Shown here piece by piece: positions 29,633 through 39,257 of a stretch of 64,000 bases of DNA; the first letter of the stretch is position 1, and every line of letters begins with the position of its first letter. The notes below the pieces were generated by a model. The model was not told the origin of the DNA, did not search any database, and saw nothing but the letters and a program-made list of their open reading frames with translations. The stretch lies in contig KN805374.1 in assembly GCA_000818945.1 (NCBI GenBank), forward strand, positions 1 to 64,000, written 5' to 3'. Source of the DNA: Schizochytrium sp. CCTCC M209059 (taxonomy: Eukaryota > Sar > Bigyra > Thraustochytrida > Thraustochytriidae). The translations under genes and the position numbers were made by a program.

Positions 29633-29791
29633 CTACGCCAGGGCTTGGTTCGCCGCGTAAAAGATGAAAGCGATCCAGAGCACAAGGACACCTCCCAGCA
29701 CCACCTGTACGAGCACGCAAGGGTCCACGTACCAGCCTCCGACCCGCTTCACCTCGAAGACGCCCTGCGCCTCGAACGGCGTCCTCCTCAT
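29633..29791 (-). CDS. small single-pass membrane protein (52 residues)
   Basis: ATG at 29791, TAG at 29635-29633. The 52-residue product has a basic/polar N-terminal half (residues 1-25, containing FEVKRVGGWYVDP) and one strong membrane span (about 26-48, VLVQVVLGGVLVLWIAFIFY), ending ANQALA. This layout is typical of small subunits of mitochondrial or ER membrane complexes, but I cannot assign a family. It lies head-to-head with the PC-esterase gene. Support is the protein-like composition and the ATG-start frame; an in-frame TGA lies upstream, so the frame is not part of a longer ORF unless spliced. Confidence 0.5.
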   Translation of the reverse strand: MRRTPFEAQGVFEVKRVGGWYVDPCVLVQVVLGGVLVLWIAFIFYAANQALA

Positions 29792-30424
29792 GGCGTCCAG
29801 CCCTGCGCCGCGTCGCGCTGTCTCGACTTTGCTTTTGCTCCTTCAAGTCGGTTCGCAACTCGGGGCCATGTTCAAGTTATTGACACACATGTACCGGGAC
29901 CTTCTGCACTTCGAGCGGAATTGTTGGACGGGGCGAGGGTCTCACGCGTCAGATTTCGTGCATCAAGATCCGCGCATCTGGATCCGCGCATCCGGATCCG
30001 CGCGTCTCGGTCCGCGCGTCAGCCGCCTGGCCTTGCGCCGCGGCGTTGTATCTTCCCCACGTGTCGGTCTCGCCCGCACGGTCCATCGTCAACTCCTTCG
30101 TAGACACACCCCTCTCCATGCACCCCATTGATGTGAGCAGCCAGCAGGAAGCAAGGCAAAGCAAAGCAAAGCAAGCAAGCAAACCGACTTCTTGCGCGCT
30201 GCAAGCTCGGCTGCAAGCCTCGCCGCGGCGGCCCGGCTCGCTCGCGCGGAAAGACATTCTTCTGCGCCGCCGCGCCGCGCCGCGCTGCGTCGCGCTGCGC
30301 TGCGTCTAGAGAGCGAGCAGCGTATGCGGCCTGCGCAGCGCGTGAGGGCGCCAAGTCACGTGATTCGTCGTCGGCGATCACTTGGAAAGCAACACCACGT
30401 TGCCCCGAGCAGACAGCGAAAACG
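29792..30424. promoter_or_regulatory. shared upstream region, GC-rich
   Basis: Holds a repeated GATCCGCGCAT motif (about 29969-30000), (GCAAA)n (about 30154-30182) and GCGCCGC/GCGCTGC runs (about 30265-30305). No coding sequence supported. Confidence 0.4.
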
Positions 30425-31915
30425 ATGGCACAAGGCAGGAGCGGCTTGGGCGACGGGGAGAGCGACCCCGGCGCCTCGGAAGGTGAAAGCGCGAGCTCAG
30501 GACGCATGCCGTACGTGCTGCTGCGCGGAGCCTTGATGCTCTCCGTGATCTGGGTCATGGTCATCATCAGCGCCGACATCGACCCGCTCTCGATGAGTCT
30601 CCGACCCCATGGAGACCGTCTCCCGCTCCTTGGCGCAAACCACGCCCCGCTGGGAGAAGCTGACGAAAAGGCCGTCGCACCATCGATGGACAATGAGGCG
30701 CAGGAGATTGACGCCAATGAGTCCGGACAAGCGCCAAAAAACCAAGCCTTGCATGTGGACGCCGAAGGCTTTGACATTTTCCAGCTCGCCATCGATTCTC
30801 CGTTTCCAAAGCCAGTCATCTTTGTCCGTGTGAGCGGATCTTGGTGCAATGCAAATGCGCTCGAGTGGAAACGCGTCTTTCTTAGCGACGGCATGACGCT
30901 CGGCATCGAGAACATGGAAGTCGTCAAGCGAAAACGAAAAAGCGCATCGCACTGGAAGCTGCGCTACCAAATTGCGCTCAAGGCACCTTGCCCCGGGGAG
31001 ACCCACGTCTTCTGGCGCCTCGAGTACTCTTCACTCAAGGACGCGCTTGCGGACTATCCGGCGCCTCGCTGCAGCTTTATTGGTGCCCCTTCCGGTACCG
31101 GCGTCATATCCATCGCTCCGCCAAGCGGTCTCGAGGATCCTGTCTCGCAGCTTGAAGCAGACAACACCTGGCTCATTCGCAAAGTTGATCAGCGCTCCTG
31201 GCAGTGGCCGTCGACTGCGCGCCGCAAGTGTGCCTTGCGCGACAAGTTGCCCGTCACCGTGATTGGCGACTCGCAGCCCTCGTACATGTGCGCGCAGTGG
31301 CGATCGCACAGACCAAACGTATTCTGCGAGCTTGTCAAGGGACCGCTCAATAACCACAGCATCGTAGACAAGTATGTCGCCGTCTTGGACAATGCCGATC
31401 GCGGCGGCGCCCTCGTTATCAATGCAGCTGGGCTGTGGGAAGCGGCTCTGGGCACGATTTCGCTTTATCGCACCCGTATCAGGGAGATCCTCGACGCGGC
31501 GATGCGGGCTTCCTTTGAACATGTATTCTACATTACCACCACCATGGTGCACCCCATTCACTATACAGGACTTTACAATGACAGTCGTAAATGGGCCATG
31601 ACCGCGCCTCGCGTCCGTGAGCTCAACAACGAAGCAGTTGCCCTTCTCTCTACGCCAGCATATGCGAACAGAGTCCACGTCATCGACCTCGAGTCCCTCT
31701 CCCTTGCGAGCGAAGACGATCCCATGACGGCAACTGACATGCGTCATTTTGGCGATAGTACAAACGAGGCACTTGCACATCACCTGTCGTGCGCAATGAT
31801 TGACGCAGAGCCTTCGCTTCGCCGGCCCATGTGGACGTCTCGACACGTCGCCACGATTGCTTCAGAGCGCGCGCGCTCATCCTCCTCGCACCCCGAAGGC
31901 TCATTGATCCCGTAG
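30425..31915 (+). CDS. type II membrane protein with SGNH/PC-esterase-like domain
   Basis: 496 residues. A short Gly/Ser-rich cytoplasmic N terminus is followed by one membrane span (about 30-50, VLLRGALMLSVIWVMVIISA), a spacer, and a lumenal domain. The lumenal domain has IGDSQPSY (Ser about 283), matching the GDS block of PC-esterases (TBL/ESK1, Cas1, NXPE C-terminal type), and a later D-M-R-H-F (about 438-442), matching their DxxH block. Conserved Trp and Cys lie between. Members O-acetylate polysaccharides or glycans in the Golgi; that chemistry is inferred, and the acceptor is unknown. The fold assignment rests on these two motifs plus topology. Confidence 0.65.
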   Translation: MAQGRSGLGDGESDPGASEGESASSGRMPYVLLRGALMLSVIWVMVIISADIDPLSMSLRPHGDRLPLLGANHAPLGEADEKAVAPSMDNEAQEIDANESGQAPKNQALHVDAEGFDIFQLAIDSPFPKPVIFVRVSGSWCNANALEWKRVFLSDGMTLGIENMEVVKRKRKSASHWKLRYQIALKAPCPGETHVFWRLEYSSLKDALADYPAPRCSFIGAPSGTGVISIAPPSGLEDPVSQLEADNTWLIRKVDQRSWQWPSTARRKCALRDKLPVTVIGDSQPSYMCAQWRSHRPNVFCELVKGPLNNHSIVDKYVAVLDNADRGGALVINAAGLWEAALGTISLYRTRIREILDAAMRASFEHVFYITTTMVHPIHYTGLYNDSRKWAMTAPRVRELNNEAVALLSTPAYANRVHVIDLESLSLASEDDPMTATDMRHFGDSTNEALAHHLSCAMIDAEPSLRRPMWTSRHVATIASERARSSSSHPEGSLIP

Positions 31916-32467
31916 CGTTCCCAAATGTCGGTGGCACTCCTTCTTCTCTTGGCAAAGTGTTGGGCGGCTTCATCCTCGGACATTCTGAACTGTAATCCTC
32001 TTGTTTTTTATTGATCATTCACCAAGCGCAAGCATGTGCTCTTCTCTTCTCTTCTCTTCTTTCACGTTGTATCTGCTAGGTATTGATGATTTTTAATTGC
32101 ATCTTTTCTCTTTGATAGTTTGCTTCCGTCGGTACCTTTCGTACTACCGGTACACCTGCTCATCCGGCGCGATCCTCTTCGTCTCGCCAATGAAAGATCA
32201 CACGTTCTACCGGCCATCATGGAGCATCACTTCGTTTCACTCCGAGGCACTCCAGCCCCTGCTCTCGTTATCGCATGAACAACTGCAAATCGGAAAAACT
32301 CCCTTCGGCCCCAACGCATATGCCAAAGAGGAGAGGTTTCGCCGATTCTCCGGCCAGCTGCGTGGACGCCATGGACGAGAGAAGAGGAGAGAGCGGCGTG
32401 CAGCGCGGCGGGCAGACCACGAGGACACGCGGCGTCGGCGACGACAGCAGCAGCGAACGGAGGCAAG
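31916..32467. other. intergenic region
   Basis: Contains a (CTCTT)n run (about 32039-32062). The last part, up to 32467, is GC-rich and likely the uS5m leader. No gene seen. Confidence 0.4.
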
Positions 32468-33214
32468 ATGCTGGGGCTCGGGCTGCTTGCGAAGCGCAGC
32501 GCCGCCGTGAGCGGCGTGATGGGCGTCGCGCCGCGGCCCTGGGGCGTGGGCGCGACCATGTGGAGGGCGCTAAGCACGACGTCTTCCGGCAGCTCCGCGC
32601 CCGGCATTGTGTCGCAGCCGCAGCGCGCCGGCAAGGCGTTGCCCATGACGAAACAGGCCGACAGGGAACCGCTCGCGAAGCGCAACAAATACGCCAACAT
32701 GAACAACCGCGCACCGCGGATGGAGATCGTCTCGAGGGTTGTCGCCGTCGACTCGACGCGCAAGACGACCAAGGGCGGCCGCATCAACAGCTTTCGCGCC
32801 ATGGTCGTTGCCGGCAATGGAAACGGGGCTGGAGGCTTCGCTGTCGGCAAGGGTCGCACTGTTCGCGCTGCGATCGACAAGGCCTACCGGCACGCGCTCA
32901 CCAACTGGGTCCCCGTTGATCTCTCAGAGGACAAGGGCGTCTTCTACGATGTCATTGGCAAGAAGAACAACACTCGTGTCCTGCTTCGTGCATGCAAGCC
33001 GTACAACGGTCTCACCGCGAGCCCGCTCATCAAGTGCCTTTGCGACACTGTTGGAATTGAGAACGCGACCACCAAGATCCTCGGCCGAACGACCACTTCG
33101 AGCGTCGTCTACGCGTTTTTTGATGCACTCGGAAAGCTTCACTCGCCAGAGGACCTTTCGCTCGCTCGCGGCATGAAGGTCAAGCGTATCACACGCTTCA
33201 GACACCGTGGCTAA
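32468..33214 (+). CDS. MRPS5: mitochondrial ribosomal protein uS5m
   Basis: 248 residues. The first 40 or so are basic and hydroxylated with no acids, a mitochondrial presequence. The core is a bacterial-type S5: VVAVDSTRKTTKGGRINSF, then VVAGNGNGAGGFAVGKGRTV (the GDGNGxxGxGxGK loop of S5) and the C-terminal S5 fold (NGLTASPLIKCLCDTVGI, LGRTTTSSVVYAFFDAL). Component of the mitochondrial small subunit near the decoding/mRNA-entry side. Length suits a compact uS5m. Confidence 0.92.
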   Translation: MLGLGLLAKRSAAVSGVMGVAPRPWGVGATMWRALSTTSSGSSAPGIVSQPQRAGKALPMTKQADREPLAKRNKYANMNNRAPRMEIVSRVVAVDSTRKTTKGGRINSFRAMVVAGNGNGAGGFAVGKGRTVRAAIDKAYRHALTNWVPVDLSEDKGVFYDVIGKKNNTRVLLRACKPYNGLTASPLIKCLCDTVGIENATTKILGRTTTSSVVYAFFDALGKLHSPEDLSLARGMKVKRITRFRHRG

Positions 33215-33678
33215 TTCGTAGACAAAAACAAAACAAAACAAAAATCGATTATGCAACCTACATGCAATGTCTGTCTTCTCTTTCGTGCTCCGTCCTCGCT
33301 TCTTGCGATGCATGCGTAGCTCGAATCATGGCAGCACACTCTTCTTTCGCAAGACGAAATTGGATCAGATCCAGATCATGTGTGTGCTCGAATCTGATCA
33401 AGGAGAAAGTAAGATACTCTTTGCTGAAGTTAGGCCTAGCTTCGGCACAATTTACTATTCTTTTTAATTATAAAACGACCACAAGTTGATCGCAACACGG
33501 AATATGAGTCATGCGGACATGTAAGATGTTGAAAAAAAAAAAAGGACCGAATGATACAGCTCGAACGCTTCCTAGTAGTTATAGTAATTAATTTTGCAGC
33601 CCGCACCCAACACTGGAATTGAAACGTTTTACACATCTCTTCTTCGTAGAATACTTTGCTCTTGGGCCTCGCTGGCGT
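33215..33678. other. intergenic region
   Basis: uS5m 3' region with an (AAAAC)n run, TAGGCCTAG at 33431 and an A-rich tract (about 33531-33543). Convergent with the CTFxP gene. No gene seen. Confidence 0.4.
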
Positions 33679-36225
33679 TTAGCGCCAGTCGGGACGCGCA
33701 TTCTGCTGCGCCGCAGCAGCCTGCGCGTCGCGAGCAGGTTTGGCCAACGCCAGCGAGCGCACAATGCGCTTCACATATGCAGGCGAATCGTGAATCTGCG
33801 GTCGAAAGGTACACTCTTCGAGCTCCTTCATCTCCTGCTCCTGAGCGGCCTTGGTCTGCTTGTGCGAGTGCAAGGTGTCCTTGTGCTGCAGACGCCGAAT
33901 GTAAGTGTCCGGCTCCGAGAGAATCCGCAATCGGCTCTCCACGCCTGCACGCGCACGTGCCTGCATCTCCGGAGCAAACGTCAGCTCTTGCAGCTCCTCT
34001 TGCTCTGCACGCAGCTTCATCAACCGCGCATTCGTCTCTTTGCGGAGGCTGTCCCCGCGACTCATTTCAAGCGTGGATCGCGCCGGTCGCGACTGCGCAA
34101 CCTTGGTAATCTTGGGCTGAAAGGTGCACTCCGGATCGAGGCTGTTCGACTTGCGGCGTACAGCCTCGTGTTCTCTGCGGATCGCGCCCTTGGCAACGCG
34201 CTGCAAGAACGTGCCCTTGGCGCGCCGGTTCGCCATCTCCACAGACTTGGCACACAGTTTTGGCTTGTGCGAAGGATTCGTCCGCTGCGCGACCTGGGCA
34301 ATCTTTTGCTGCTTTCGCGTCTCCGTTTGTCGCTGCCGCGCAAGGAACGACTCAAAGGACTGCCGCCGTTGCGCGCGTTCCTCCTTTGACAGAGGCTGTC
34401 CTCCCTCTGCGGTTGAAGGCCTCTGCTGCTCGGCCTGTGGGCGCACGCCAGACGCCGACGACGGTCTTCGACCTGCCGGGCTTGCCTTGCTACCCGTCCC
34501 AAGGCTCGCCATAAAAGTTTCCATGTCCATCACGCGTGCCCCGCTGCTGCTAATACCCATGTCTTCATACTCGAGTTCTTCGCCGTCTTGCGCCTGGTAG
34601 AGCGCTTCCCTCGGCTGAGACAAACGCGTGAAGATGTCGTTCGACAAGTAAACTTGTGCGGCTTCCATCTTTGGATGCACGGGATTGGTCTGCGGGGTGA
34701 ACGTGCAATTGTCATCCCAGCCCATCTTGCGCCGTGCCCGCGACGACGCTGCGGACGAGCCACCCTCCGACATTGTGTCAAGCCCTCGTGAACCTGCGCG
34801 AGCCGACCCCGGTCGCGACGCCGTGCCCGCCATGTAACGGGATCGTCCCGCAACGTGCGCCGTCGCTGACAGCTGCGGCTTAAAGGTACACTCTTTCTGC
34901 AAGCGGGCTTCTTCCTCGGCACGAGCCTTGGCCTGCAGCTCGGCTAGCTTCTCGGCGTGATTTTGTCGGTACAGGCGCTCATAAGGGTCACGATCGCGCC
35001 GTGCCGCACTCGTCTCGCTCGCAGTCTCGCTCACAGCATCGTTGTCGTCATGTGCAAAGGCGCCGCCATGGCGAGTGGCGGGCGAGCCCGCAAAAGAGGA
35101 CCCGCCGTCGCTGCGACGGCCTGGAGTGCCCGGTCGACGCCCACTCTTGCGATTGATGCGTGGTTGGAATGTACAACCCGCGAGCTCAGCCTCTTGTTTC
35201 TCGCGCTGCTTGCGCTCCGTTTCCTCTGCCTTACGCCGATTCCACATTTCCACGCGGTCTGTAAAGCTGGTGCCTGTACGCGGGTGACGCCCTGTCCCGT
35301 ACTCGGCAGGGAGCTCCCGGATCTTGGGCTGGAACGTGCACTCCTCCAGCTGCTTCTCCAAAAGGTCTTGTTGCATGCGCCTTTTGCGAGACTCATACCA
35401 AAAACTCGTGCCCCCTCGCTGCGTAAGATCGGGACGCCGGCCTCCCCGTGGCGCAGATGCAGGTCTCAACACACGACCGTCCTCGTGCGCCGAATGCGGC
35501 TCACCATTACTTCGTCCCTGGTGCCGATCGTGCTGCCGTCGCATGCGCTCGAGCACCAAATGTGTATCGTCGCGAATTCCGCCGGCGCTGTCCATTCCGT
35601 TTGAAATTTCCCAATGAGCCCAGGAGCCCCCCGCCTCGGACGTTTGAGCACTACGCGGCGAGCTGCTTAAAGGCCCTGACACTGTTGACGGGGCCTCGCT
35701 CACATGCGAATCTGACTGTGACTGTGACTGTGAGTGTCCGCCATGCATGTGGCTGCCGGCGTGACTTGCTCCGGCGCCTCCGGCAACTTCCTCCCTCTTT
35801 CGCTGCCGCTGCCGCTTCTTTTCGTCGAGCAGTCGCTGAACAATTTGCGCTCTTCGTTCTGGAGTCGACCCACGTGCCCCAAAGCCCAAGAGTTTGCTCG
35901 CGCCCGACGAGCCTTCGGTAGCAAAGGTGTTTGGGGTCTCGTTTACCGAGTCAGCCTCCGAGGCGTCTTCGCCGAACGAAGACGCCGAAGAGCTCGAAGA
36001 TGAGGACGAAGCTCCTGCCCTTGGCGTACGCGATCGAGCCGACGATCTCTGCAGCAACGAGAGCTGCGTAAAGAGCTCGCTTTTGGTAATGTTGCCACTC
36101 TTCATCTGCCGTACGAGTTCCTGGATGCGCTCAGGTTTGCTTTTGCCCTCGCCTTCGCCTGACATTTCGGATCCTGTCATAAAAGGTCCCGTTTCTGATG
36201 AGGACAAGGCCTCTGCGGACGCCAT
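33679..36225 (-). CDS. large CTFxP-repeat protein, probably cytoskeletal or ciliary
   Basis: 848 residues, charged and Ser/Arg-rich, with no membrane span. The motif C-T-F-x-P-x recurs six times (ECTFQPKI, GCTFQPRI, ECTFKPQL, NCTFTPQT, ECTFQPKI, ECTFRPQI), with a seventh degenerate copy (ELTFAPEM). Each copy is flanked by Arg/Glu-rich helical stretches such as FxxR...RK.E. Proteins with repeated CTFxP motifs occur in flagellated and ciliated protists, but I know of no established biochemical function. An N-terminal helix (PERIQELVRQMKSGNITKSEL) might be a docking or dimer element. The gene is head-to-head with IFT54, which supports but does not prove a ciliary role. Confidence 0.8.
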   Translation of the reverse strand: MASAEALSSSETGPFMTGSEMSGEGEGKSKPERIQELVRQMKSGNITKSELFTQLSLLQRSSARSRTPRAGASSSSSSSSASSFGEDASEADSVNETPNTFATEGSSGASKLLGFGARGSTPERRAQIVQRLLDEKKRQRQRKREEVAGGAGASHAGSHMHGGHSQSQSQSDSHVSEAPSTVSGPLSSSPRSAQTSEAGGSWAHWEISNGMDSAGGIRDDTHLVLERMRRQHDRHQGRSNGEPHSAHEDGRVLRPASAPRGGRRPDLTQRGGTSFWYESRKRRMQQDLLEKQLEECTFQPKIRELPAEYGTGRHPRTGTSFTDRVEMWNRRKAEETERKQREKQEAELAGCTFQPRINRKSGRRPGTPGRRSDGGSSFAGSPATRHGGAFAHDDNDAVSETASETSAARRDRDPYERLYRQNHAEKLAELQAKARAEEEARLQKECTFKPQLSATAHVAGRSRYMAGTASRPGSARAGSRGLDTMSEGGSSAASSRARRKMGWDDNCTFTPQTNPVHPKMEAAQVYLSNDIFTRLSQPREALYQAQDGEELEYEDMGISSSGARVMDMETFMASLGTGSKASPAGRRPSSASGVRPQAEQQRPSTAEGGQPLSKEERAQRRQSFESFLARQRQTETRKQQKIAQVAQRTNPSHKPKLCAKSVEMANRRAKGTFLQRVAKGAIRREHEAVRRKSNSLDPECTFQPKITKVAQSRPARSTLEMSRGDSLRKETNARLMKLRAEQEELQELTFAPEMQARARAGVESRLRILSEPDTYIRRLQHKDTLHSHKQTKAAQEQEMKELEECTFRPQIHDSPAYVKRIVRSLALAKPARDAQAAAAQQNARPDWR

Positions 36226-37091
36226 ATTCCCTTTCCAGAGCGGCTCTCACGCGACCTCCAGCGCGCGCGCCAGCAAGCGTGACGCGTCCTCTTGCTTGCA
36301 GGTTCGAGGGCGAGAAACAGCGGAAATAGCACCAACAGCAGTAGCAGCTTGGGAAAACCGCAGAGGACAAAGGCCCTCGTTGGTCTTGCAGCCCGCGGAC
36401 TCGCGCTGCTTCGCACGCCCGTCGACGCAGCCCTGAACAGGAAAGGCGTCCAGGTTTGCCTTGCGCCTTTTATTGAAAACTTGGACCCTGCCTGGAGCTC
36501 GTTCCTTTCCGGAGAACGAAGCGCGCCACGTCGGTTTCAATGCGGAGCGTCTGGAACTCGCACAACGCGTTTCTGTCAACGGTAAAATGGGTCGCAACGA
36601 GAGAAAGAAGAAAAGGAGAGAAAGAAGCGATGAATGAAGAAAAGGTCTGTCTCCAAGCGCAAGCGACAAAGGCGTACAAGAGGGGAGAGGGAAAGAGGAT
36701 AAAGCAAGTGAAAGGGACCGAGGAGAGAGGGAGGGCCAGGCGTGCACGCCGGCAAGGCTTGCCGGTGAATCGAAGACGCCTGGCAAAGCTGAGTGGAGCG
36801 CGGCACGCGGCGCGAGGGCAGGCGCGAAGCTTGAATTGAGGTAGGGAAAAAGACCTCGGACGTCTGCGAGCTCGTCCCTCGGAGGCAGCAAAGACGGGTC
36901 CGAAAGGAGAACACAAAGGTCTGTCTGGGGTTAGACGAGAGGGTAGGGCGAACGAAAAGGCGAGCAGGACTCGCGACCTGCGACAAATTGAAGGAGCGAG
37001 CTGGCGAGCTGCGTGCGGTCAGCTACATAGTGTCGCTTGAGAAAGAGGACCTGCATCAAAGCGCGCAAGAACAACAGAAACAAGTAAAACA
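36226..37091. promoter_or_regulatory. shared upstream region of the CTFxP gene (-) and IFT54 (+)
   Basis: 866-bp divergent intergenic region, purine-rich on the plus strand at 36590-36740. A bidirectional promoter is plausible. No coding sequence supported. Confidence 0.45.
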
Positions 37092-39257
37092 ATGGCGGAC
37101 TCCTTGGAAGATGCCATCGCAGAGACCAAGACGCTCGTGAGCGGCCTTATCCGCAAGCCCAAGATGACAGAAAAGCTCCTTGCGAGGCCGCCCTTTCGCT
37201 TCCTTCACGATACGATCATGGCCATCAACGCGAAAACTCAATTCGTCGATGCTTTGGTCAGCGAAGAGGAGCGCGATTCGGCAAATATCAAGGACAGCAA
37301 ACAAGGCAAGCTCGACTTCCTCCGCAAGGTGATCGCCTTTGCAGGCATTTGCAATGGGGCGGCCGTCGACGTTCGCGAAGCCAAGATCGTCGCCGGAGCG
37401 GAGCCAATCAACACCAACGCACTCTTGCAAGCTCTCGCCAAGGCCGCTATGGACGAGTCTATTGACTATGCCGCGGCCGCCGGGCTGGCCCTGGATGGGG
37501 TTCCTCCAGGTCGCGTTCCGCGCAAAGGCATGTCTTCGGCCGCCCCTGCAGAGTCAAAGGCCTCGGATCGCGAACAAGAGCAAGAGCAAGTGCCTCGCGC
37601 CTCGACGAGGAAAGCGGATCCCGAGGAAGAAAAACAAGACGTAGGCGATGGTGCGGAAGAAACAAAGGCCCCCGAGCCTTCGCGGGCTTCGAGGGCTTCG
37701 CGGTCTTCGCGCCCGGCAGAGGAGACAAAGGCAGCCGAGCAGCCGACTGCAAGCGCTGACGCTGGCAGCGGTGTCTTTGCAGAGGTTGACGGCGAGGTCG
37801 AAACCACGATGCGTCTCTTTGACGGTCTGGTTCGCAAGCCAAAACTCACGGCCAAACTTCTCGGTCGTCCGCCGTTCCGCTTCCTACACGATGTCATGAC
37901 CGGCTTGCGTGGTGCCACGGGCGTTCTTGAAGGACTTTTCCAGGATGAGGAGCTCGATTCGAAGCAGTGCACCAGCAAGGAAGCCAAACTTGGCTACCTC
38001 GAAAAGCTGATTCGCTTCACAGAAATTTGCAGCGGCGCTCCTGTGGAGGCGCGCGCGTCGCGGATTGTGGCGGGTCAAGAGGCAGAAAAAACGAACATGT
38101 TGATGCAAATGCTCGCCATTGTGGCACGCAATCCAGCCGCATGCGCTACGTCGCCTGCGCAGGCTGTTCAGCAAGTTCTTGGAAATGACAGTGGCGATGC
38201 TGCCGAAGACCAAGATACGACTCGAACAGGCTATCCTCCGGCCACAGAGCAGGTCCAGCTCAAGGGAGGTTCTGACAACGAAGATGACCACGGACGTGAC
38301 AGTCGTCCCAGGTCCTCAAAGGGTCAAACTGATGGGCTTGCTCGCAAGTCAAGTTCCAGCTCTGCATCGGGCCGTCGCGCAAGGGGATCGCGTGCCGAGG
38401 GCGCGTCTCACGCTGACAATGGAGAAACCAAAGCTGCTGACGCCGAAGAAGATGAGGAGAACGATGCTGGAGCCGAGGCCAAGGAGGACGTTGACAAGTC
38501 TGTAGATCGCAAAAAACTTGCTCGTCCTCAGACCGCCCGCAAGCGACCGCCCAAGATTCGCGAGCGCACCGCGGGAGCTCTCGAAAAGCCTCCCTCGCGC
38601 GGCCAAGGTGCTCCGGTCGGCGTCATGCGAGAGGGCGAAGAGGACTCCGATGAAGACGAGATGGACGAAATGAACGGCGCCGCCGGTGCCGCCATTGATC
38701 GTCAGCGCAACGATGAGAACGCTGATCCTGACCACAGTAAGCGTCTTAAGAGCAAGCTTGTTCGCGATATCCTTGATGACGAGCAAAAGCAAGAGGCCGC
38801 GGACGCAGGTCAACCAGAGAGCCACGACGAAACCAAGAAATCTGACGAGCGACCCGCTTCACGCGGTATTACCATGGGCAAAATTGGACGCGGCCTGCAC
38901 AAGAGCGGCAAGGGCAAGCCGGCGGGAGCTGTTGACGTTGATAAGATCAGGGACGCCATTCAGCTCGTGTGTCAGAGCACAAACCCGCTGGGCAAGTGTA
39001 TGGACTTTGTGCATGAGGATCTCAGCGCAATGTCAAAGGAGCTTGACAAGTGGAGGAGTGAGTACCGCAAGTGTTGCGACGCCATGGAGGATGAGAAGCG
39101 TATCACTTCGGAAACCCTTCTCCCGCTTCGCGGCAAGCTGACAGAGGTAGACGAGAACATTCGCGACAAACACGCTCGCATTGCCACGCTCAAGGCATCA
39201 ATCGCCAAGAATGATCAGCGCATCGCCGAGCTTCTCCGGGACATGGTCCTTCATTAG
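37092..39257 (+). CDS. IFT54: IFT54 (TRAF3IP1/MIP-T3/DYF-11) with duplicated N-terminal domain
   Basis: 721 residues. The N-terminal calponin-homology-like domain of IFT54 (about 5-122, with LIRKPKMTEKLLARPPFRFLHD) is followed by an acidic linker and a second full copy (about 230-352, with LVRKPKLTAKLLGRPPFRFLHD). Both contain the S.E.AKL.(Y/F)L.K.I.F..IC.G..V..R..KIVAG pattern. Other IFT54 proteins have one. A long charged disordered region follows, then the diagnostic C-terminal coiled coil (about 615-721) containing STNPLGKCMDFVHEDLSAM and the paired helices that bind IFT20. IFT54 is an IFT-B peripheral subunit needed for cilium assembly; the N-terminal domain binds tubulin/microtubules in known members. 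Confidence 0.95.
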   Translation: MADSLEDAIAETKTLVSGLIRKPKMTEKLLARPPFRFLHDTIMAINAKTQFVDALVSEEERDSANIKDSKQGKLDFLRKVIAFAGICNGAAVDVREAKIVAGAEPINTNALLQALAKAAMDESIDYAAAAGLALDGVPPGRVPRKGMSSAAPAESKASDREQEQEQVPRASTRKADPEEEKQDVGDGAEETKAPEPSRASRASRSSRPAEETKAAEQPTASADAGSGVFAEVDGEVETTMRLFDGLVRKPKLTAKLLGRPPFRFLHDVMTGLRGATGVLEGLFQDEELDSKQCTSKEAKLGYLEKLIRFTEICSGAPVEARASRIVAGQEAEKTNMLMQMLAIVARNPAACATSPAQAVQQVLGNDSGDAAEDQDTTRTGYPPATEQVQLKGGSDNEDDHGRDSRPRSSKGQTDGLARKSSSSSASGRRARGSRAEGASHADNGETKAADAEEDEENDAGAEAKEDVDKSVDRKKLARPQTARKRPPKIRERTAGALEKPPSRGQGAPVGVMREGEEDSDEDEMDEMNGAAGAAIDRQRNDENADPDHSKRLKSKLVRDILDDEQKQEAADAGQPESHDETKKSDERPASRGITMGKIGRGLHKSGKGKPAGAVDVDKIRDAIQLVCQSTNPLGKCMDFVHEDLSAMSKELDKWRSEYRKCCDAMEDEKRITSETLLPLRGKLTEVDENIRDKHARIATLKASIAKNDQRIAELLRDMVLH

